This document shows positions 59,582-64,000 of a stretch of DNA of 64,000 nt, piece after piece (the stretch's first letter is position 1; each line of letters begins with the position of its first letter). Below the pieces are notes generated by a model. It was given only the letters and a program-made list of their open reading frames with translations, had not been told where the DNA came from and did no database searches. This DNA comes from Ahaetulla prasina (lineage: Eukaryota; Chordata; Lepidosauria; Squamata; Colubridae): assembly GCF_028640845.1 (NCBI RefSeq), contig NC_080539.1, positions 104,558,554 through 104,622,553 of the forward strand, given 5' to 3'. A program made the position numbers and the translations under genes.

Positions 59582-60922
59582 CTAAATATCCCTAGGGTGG
59601 GGAACAGAGGAATCCAAATTGTCAGCTGTAGGAAGAACTCGCTGCAGGACCCTCCGTCCGAATGAGGCCTCGGCTGAGGCAAATTGGTCCATCTTGTAGT
59701 TTTTGATAAAGGGCGAGGGAGAGGCCCATGTGGCCGCTCTGCAGATGTCCAAGATAGAGGCTTGAGTGGCCCAGGCGGCTGTGGTAGCTGCACTGCGGGT
59801 GGAATGAGCCGTGATGCGGCCTGGAAGATGGTGTTTCTGCTGGTCGTAGGCCATGGAAATACAGGCTTTTATCCACCTGCCTATGGTGGATGGAGATACT
59901 TTGGTGCCCAGAACCCTTGGTTGAAATGAAACAAACAAGGATTCTGTCTTCCTAAACAGAGCTGTTCTGTCGAGGTAGATACATAAGGCCCTGCGTACAT
60001 CCAGCGTGTGCCATCGACGCACTGAAGGATGTTTGGGATGAGGGCAGAAGTCCGGCAAGATGACTTCCTGAGACCTATGGAACCACGTGTTTATTTTTGG
60101 AAGAAATGTAGGGTCTAAACGGAGAATGACTCTGTTAGGGTGAAAAATGCATAAGTCCTTCCTGACTGATAGAGCAGCCATTTCGGAGATCCTGCGGGCG
60201 GAGGTTATGGCTATGAGAAAAGCTACTTTAAAGGTTAAGAGCTTGAGGCTGGAGGAGCTCAAGGGTTCGAAAGGGGATGAAGTAAGCATCTGAAGGACCA
60301 GGGTTAGAACCCAGGTCGGATACCTGTGGACCGGAGGGGGACGCAGATTGTAGGCTCCCCTTAAGAAACGGCGGATACGGGGATGTTGAGAAAGTGTGGA
60401 GGTCCCGTCACAGAAAAGGACAGTGGCAAGAGCTGCAACCTGCCGACGGATAGTGTTGGTGGCCAAGCCTTTGTCCAATCCGTCCTGGAGGAATTGCAGG
60501 ATCTGCTGAATAAAAGCAGAAGTGGGGACTGTTTGATGTCTAAGACACCAGCGGTGGAAGGATGACCACGTGGCCTCATAAATGCGTGTTGTGGATGGGC
60601 GTCTAGAAGCCAGGAGGGTGGAGATGACCCCCGTGGAATGCTTTTCCTTCCTTAGGATCTCCCGGTCAAGTGCCAGGCGGCTAGTTAACATTGAGGCTCT
60701 GGATGAAGAATGGCTCCTTGGCGTAGTAAAATCTGATCTGGTGGAATTCGCCAATGTGGAGTGATGGATAGGCTCATCAGATTCACAAACCAACTCCAAC
60801 AAGGCCAGTAAGGGGCTATGAGGAGGACCTCCGCCTTCTGTTCCAAGATCTTCTGAATGACCCTTGGCAGAAGAGGGGTTGGTGGAAAGGCGTAAAGAAG
60901 ACCCCGGGGCCACTGACATCAT
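59582..60922 (-). CDS. DIRS-like retrotransposon tyrosine recombinase, intact ORF (446 aa)
   Basis: Tyrosine recombinases of DIRS elements are thought to integrate a circular DNA copy without target-site duplication. The ORF keeps the catalytic set in order: R244 in SARRISEM, H373 and R376 in AHSTRS, probably W399, and the nucleophile Y409 in FIKNYK. The SAM-like N-terminal domain spans roughly residues 80-190 (for example STTRIYEATWSSFHRWC), and the catalytic domain roughly 200-415. The first 75 or so residues overlap the upstream ORF, so the true start may lie inside. There is no stop or frameshift. The DIRS 3' repeat region follows immediately; RT/RNase H precedes it. XerC/D-like prokaryotic recombinases are excluded by the retrotransposon context. 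Confidence 0.9.
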   Translation of the reverse strand: MMSVAPGSSLRLSTNPSSAKGHSEDLGTEGGGPPHSPLLALLELVCESDEPIHHSTLANSTRSDFTTPRSHSSSRASMLTSRLALDREILRKEKHSTGVISTLLASRRPSTTRIYEATWSSFHRWCLRHQTVPTSAFIQQILQFLQDGLDKGLATNTIRRQVAALATVLFCDGTSTLSQHPRIRRFLRGAYNLRPPPVHRYPTWVLTLVLQMLTSSPFEPLSSSSLKLLTFKVAFLIAITSARRISEMAALSVRKDLCIFHPNRVILRLDPTFLPKINTWFHRSQEVILPDFCPHPKHPSVRRWHTLDVRRALCIYLDRTALFRKTESLFVSFQPRVLGTKVSPSTIGRWIKACISMAYDQQKHHLPGRITAHSTRSAATTAAWATQASILDICRAATWASPSPFIKNYKMDQFASAEASFGRRVLQRVLPTADNLDSSVPHPRDI

Positions 60923-60990
60923 AGGGCATCTGTTCCTTCTGCTCCTGGGGTGTGGAACCTGGAGAAGAATCTGGGCATTTGGTTGTTGGT
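60685..60990 (-). pseudogene. C-terminal tail of the DIRS-like RT/RNase H ORF
   Basis: In a different frame overlapping the recombinase ORF, the minus strand reads ASLTNNQMPRFFSRF, then PRGLLYAFPPTPLLPRVI, EVLLIAPYWP and WFVNL, ending at a TAA at 60687-60685. The phrase 'LLYAFPP...LIAPYWP' is typical of the end of the DIRS RT-RNase H ORF. One in-frame TGA (about 60917-60919) interrupts it. Its upstream part is cut off by the LINE whose 3' end lies at about 61003. Confidence 0.8.
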
Positions 60991-61248
60991 CAGGCTGGCA
61001 AAAAGATTTATTTATTTTATTTATTTATTTATTAATTAAACTTTTATACCGCCCTTCTCCCTAAGGACTCAGGGCGGTGTACAGCCAAGATAAAAAGCAA
61101 TAAGTATACAAAGTTAAAAAATCAATTTAAAATACCTATTCAATAATGGCCGAATTAAAACCGTCAAATTGACCAACCTAAAATACCCCATATAAAATTA
61201 CAGAAAATTTAAAAATTTAAAATTTAGAAATTTAAAAAATCTAAAAAA

Positions 61249-63027
61249 TCAGTCCAGTCCCGCTTGGATGAATAAATAAGTTTTTAATTCCCAACGAAAG
61301 GTCCGAAGGTCAGATATTTGGCGCAGACCGGGGGGAAGGTCGTTCCAGAGAGTAGGAGCTCCAACAGAGAAGGCCCTTCCCCTGGGGGCCGCCAGCCGGC
61401 ATTGCTTGGCGGACGGCACCCTGAGAAGACCCTCTCTGTGAGAGCGTACGGGTCGATGGGAGGCATAAGGTAACAGCAGGCAGTCCCGTAAGTACCCGGG
61501 CCCTAAGCCATGGAGCGCTTTAAAGGTGGTAACCAGAACCTTGAAGCGCACCCGAAAGACTACAGGTAGCCAGTGCAGACTGCGCAGGAGTGGTGTTACC
61601 CGGGAGCAACGTGGTGCTCCCTCAATCACCCGCGCAGCTGCATTCTGGACTAGCTGAAGTCTCCGGGTGCACCTCAGGGGTAGCCCCATGTAGAGAGCAT
61701 TGCAATAATCCAGGCGAGAAGTGACGAGAGCATGAGTGACCGTGCATAAGGCATCCCGGTCCAGAAAGGGGCGCAACTGGCGAACCAGGCGAACCTGGTA
61801 AAAAGCTCTCCTGGAGACGGCCGCCACATGGTCTTCAAATGACAGCCGTCCATCCAGGAGAACGCCCAAGTTGCGCACCCTTTCCGTCGGGGCCAATAAC
61901 TCACCCCCAACAGTCAGCTGCGGTTGCAGCTGACTGTACCGAGATGCCGGCATCCACAGCCACTCCGTCTTGGATGGATTGAGTCTGAGTCTGTTTCTCC
62001 CCATCCAGACCCATACTGCCTCCAAACAACGGGACAGCACTTCGACAGCTTCGCTGGGGTGGCCTGGGGTGGACAAGTACAGCTGAGTATCATCAGCGTA
62101 CAGATGATAGCTCACCCCAAAGCCACTGATGACCTCGCCCAACGGCTTCATATAGATGTTGAACAGGAGAGGCGAGAGAATCGACCCCTGCGGCACCCCA
62201 CAAGTGAGGTGCCTCGCGATCGATCTCTGCCCTCCTGTCAACACCGTCTGCGACCGGTCAGAGAGGTAGGAGGAGAACCACCGATAAACGGTGCCTCCCA
62301 CTCCCAACCCCTCCAACCGGCGCAGCAAGATACCATGGTCGATGGTATCAAAAGCCGATGAGAGATCTAACAGGACCAAGGCAGAGGAGCAACCCCTGTC
62401 CCTGGCCCTCCAGAGGTCATCCAGCAACGCGACCAAAGCTGTCTCCGTGCTGTGCCCGGGCCGGAAGCCGGACTGGAACGGGTCTAGATAGACAGCTTCC
62501 TCCAGGTACTGAGGAAACTGCCACACCACCACACTCTCTACAACCTTCGCAATAAAGCGAAGGTTGGAGACTGGACGGTAATTACCCAAAATAGCTGGGT
62601 CCAGGGAAGGCTTCTTGAGGTGGGGTCTCTCCACCGCCTCTTTCAAGGCGCGGGAAGATCCTCCATCAAAGAAGCATTTATAATCCTGGAGCCAGCCTCG
62701 TGTCACCTCCTGAGTGGCCAGCACCAGCCAGGAGGGGCACGGGTCCAATAAACATGTAGTGGCATGCAGCCTCCCCAGCAGCCTGTCCACGTCCTCGGGA
62801 GTCACAGAATCGAACTCATCCCAAACGGTATCAACAAGACGCGCCTCAGTCATCTCATCCGGATCATCGCAATCTTGGTCCAAGCTATCCCGGAGCTGAG
62901 CGATTTTATCATATAGATAACCGTTAAACTCCTCGGCACGTCCCTGTAAGGGGTCATCCCGCTCCCCCTGGTGAAGGAGGGAACGGGGTACCCAAACAGG
63001 GCGGCTGGCGGTTATCTGCTGACGCAA
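61249..63027 (-). CDS. LINE ORF2, reverse transcriptase part (592 aa)
   Basis: The RT performs target-primed reverse transcription of LINE RNA. It contains motif A LLDLSSAFDTIDH (D221), GVPQGSILSPLLFNIYM (about 277-293), YADDTQLYLS (310-319) and the C-terminal LRSLHWLPVVFRVRF region typical of CR1-group LINEs. The open frame begins upstream of the domain in sequence that overlaps the endonuclease frame, so its ATG is not a true start. The two parts should form one ORF2 and are separated by a frameshift near 62990-63020. The frame is open down to its stop at 61249. Confidence 0.92.
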   Translation of the reverse strand: MRQQITASRPVWVPRSLLHQGERDDPLQGRAEEFNGYLYDKIAQLRDSLDQDCDDPDEMTEARLVDTVWDEFDSVTPEDVDRLLGRLHATTCLLDPCPSWLVLATQEVTRGWLQDYKCFFDGGSSRALKEAVERPHLKKPSLDPAILGNYRPVSNLRFIAKVVESVVVWQFPQYLEEAVYLDPFQSGFRPGHSTETALVALLDDLWRARDRGCSSALVLLDLSSAFDTIDHGILLRRLEGLGVGGTVYRWFSSYLSDRSQTVLTGGQRSIARHLTCGVPQGSILSPLLFNIYMKPLGEVISGFGVSYHLYADDTQLYLSTPGHPSEAVEVLSRCLEAVWVWMGRNRLRLNPSKTEWLWMPASRYSQLQPQLTVGGELLAPTERVRNLGVLLDGRLSFEDHVAAVSRRAFYQVRLVRQLRPFLDRDALCTVTHALVTSRLDYCNALYMGLPLRCTRRLQLVQNAAARVIEGAPRCSRVTPLLRSLHWLPVVFRVRFKVLVTTFKALHGLGPGYLRDCLLLPYASHRPVRSHREGLLRVPSAKQCRLAAPRGRAFSVGAPTLWNDLPPGLRQISDLRTFRWELKTYLFIQAGLD

Positions 63028-64000
63028 TGAGGGAGGAAGCGAGGGCGCCGCCCCTCTGTGTCACTAGGTAGGTCCTTGAAAAAGACCTAACTAGTGTCCG
63101 ATCAGCTTCGGAACGGCTGGACCTCCAAACGCTCTCTAGGCGTCTTCTCCGGCGTTTCATCTCTCTCAGCTCCTCAGAGAACCAAGGAGCTAGTTGAGAT
63201 CTGCGCCGGGTCAGAGGCCGCAAAGGCACGACACGGTCCAAAGCCCCAGCCGCGGCCTGTTCCCAGGCCGCAACTAGTTCTTCGGTCGTGCCGTGGGCAA
63301 GATCCTCAGGAAACGGCCCAAGCTCCGTCTGGAACCTCTCAGGGTCCATCAGGCGCCTGGGACGGAACCAACATATTGGTTCCGTCTCCCTGCGGTGGTG
63401 AGTAGCGGTCTGAAAGTCTAGGCGGAGGAGAAAATGATCTGACCATGACACCGGTAACGTCACTAAATCTCTTACTACCAGATCATTAAACCACTGTCCA
63501 GAGATATAAATCAGGTCCAGGGCGGATCCCCCCGTGTGGGTAGGGCCATCAGTTATTTGAACCAGGTCCAAGGCCATCATGGAAGCCTGGAACTCCTGAA
63601 CCACTGACGACGACAAGCCGGCCGATGGCAAGTTGAAGTCACCCATGACCAAGAGTCTGGGGATCTCCACTGCCACCCCGGCTAGCACCTCCAGCAGCTC
63701 AGGCAGGGCTGTAGTCACGTAGCAAGGAGCCAGGTACGCGATCAGCAGACCCATCTGATTATTATGGCCCCACTTCACAAGAAGGGATTCGCAGCCAGCT
63801 ATCTGAGGAACAGTGGTCTCTCTCGGCTCCAGACCCTCTTTCATAACAACCGCCACCCCTCCACCCCTACCCTGGGCCCTCGGTTGATGGAATGCTCGGA
63901 AACCTGGAGGGCACAGTTCAACTAGGGGCACACCCCCTTCTGCGCCCAACCAGGTCTCCGTAATGCCCATAAAGTCCGTGGATTCCCCCTGAATAAGGTC
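62954..64000 (-). CDS. LINE ORF2, APE-type endonuclease part (partial at window edge)
   Basis: The frame is open to the right edge: residues before the first Met read DLIQGESTDF, so the ORF starts off-window. Endonuclease motifs present are ITETWL, GGGVAVV, GDFNLPSAG (catalytic Asp/Asn) and SWSDHFLLRLDF (catalytic SDH). This is the apurinic-type endonuclease that nicks the target. The frame then runs about 70 nt past the switch into the RT frame and stops. A one-base shift joins the two frames, so this copy cannot make a full ORF2 as read. Confidence 0.9.
   Translation of the reverse strand, partial: DLIQGESTDFMGITETWLGAEGGVPLVELCPPGFRAFHQPRAQGRGGGVAVVMKEGLEPRETTVPQIAGCESLLVKWGHNNQMGLLIAYLAPCYVTTALPELLEVLAGVAVEIPRLLVMGDFNLPSAGLSSSVVQEFQASMMALDLVQITDGPTHTGGSALDLIYISGQWFNDLVVRDLVTLPVSWSDHFLLRLDFQTATHHRRETEPICWFRPRRLMDPERFQTELGPFPEDLAHGTTEELVAAWEQAAAGALDRVVPLRPLTRRRSQLAPWFSEELREMKRRRRRLESVWRSSRSEADRTLVRSFSRTYLVTQRGGALASSLIASADNRQPPCLGTPFPPSPGGAG

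Larger units (their letters stand above)
61003..64000 (-). mobile_element. CR1/L3-type LINE, nearly intact, partial at right edge
   Basis: A LINE on the minus strand: APE endonuclease (from beyond 64000), reverse transcriptase, then about 245 bp of 3' UTR. The tail has the hairpin CCGCCCTGAGTCCTTAGGGA with AGAAGGGCGGTATAAAAG and a terminal (AAAT)n-like run at about 61003-61040. It was inserted in, or adjacent to, the DIRS-like element in the same orientation. The state of its ORFs suggests a fairly recent insertion. Confidence 0.92.

Noticed and set aside
59582..60922. Prokaryotic-type integrase (XerC/D or phage) acquired by transfer
   Set aside because: The recombinase sits next to a DIRS-type RT/RNase H tail and inverted-repeat 3' end, which explains it as a retrotransposon gene.
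61924..62361. Plus-strand ORFs across the LINE (61924-62361 and others)
   Set aside because: Shadows of the GC-rich LINE RT frame on the opposite strand.
1..64000. CRISPR arrays, rRNA genes, bacterial operons or phage genes
   Set aside because: None seen. Introns, SINEs, LINEs and MYB show vertebrate nuclear DNA. The repeats present are dispersed elements, not spaced arrays.

Overview
This is vertebrate nuclear DNA, most likely from a squamate reptile and probably a snake. The one host gene is MYB (c-Myb), read from its 5' half on the minus strand. The repeats fit a squamate: CR1/L3-type LINEs, tRNA-derived SINEs carrying a LINE-like 3' tail, many short hAT-like and TA-flanked foldback elements, a DIRS-type tyrosine-recombinase retrotransposon, and an ATTCT (AATAG) microsatellite at a LINE 3' end, a pattern I recall from snake genomes.

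Region 1 (1-14,260) holds MYB. Five coding exons run right to left: exon 1 at 13646-13668, exon 2 at 7131-7248, exon 3 at 2373-2444, exon 4 at 1607-1699 and exon 5 at 98-318. All splice sites are canonical and the phases join without a break. Together they encode the N-terminal 175 residues: the acidic start, Myb repeats R1 and R2, and most of R3. The rest of the gene lies beyond base 1. A GC-rich promoter lies upstream of exon 1 (13669 to about 14260). Intron 1 carries a near-identical tandem duplication of a 1.2 kb block (9677-12130), with a GT microsatellite at each boundary.

Region 2 (14,260-59,220) is intergenic DNA upstream of MYB. In mammals the corresponding interval, towards HBS1L, holds MYB enhancers. 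I see no host exon here. It is a mosaic of old repeats and AT-rich apparently unique sequence. Many insertions can be proved from target-site duplications: hAT-like elements with exact 8-bp duplications, a solo LTR with a 5-bp duplication that split the duplication of an older element, TA-flanked MITEs, and decayed CR1, RTE-like, R4-like and Ty3/gypsy fragments. Several of these are nested.

Region 3 (59,224-64,000) is a nested retrotransposon block. A DIRS-like element on the minus strand keeps an intact 446-codon tyrosine recombinase ORF, the C-terminal tail of its overlapping upstream (RT/RNase H) ORF, and a 3' region with a perfect 55-bp inverted repeat. A nearly intact CR1/L3-type LINE (endonuclease plus reverse transcriptase, one frameshift, running off the right edge) ends inside it. 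The 3' tail of this LINE has the same hairpin as the SINEs elsewhere in the window, so the window shows both a SINE family and the kind of LINE that probably mobilised it.
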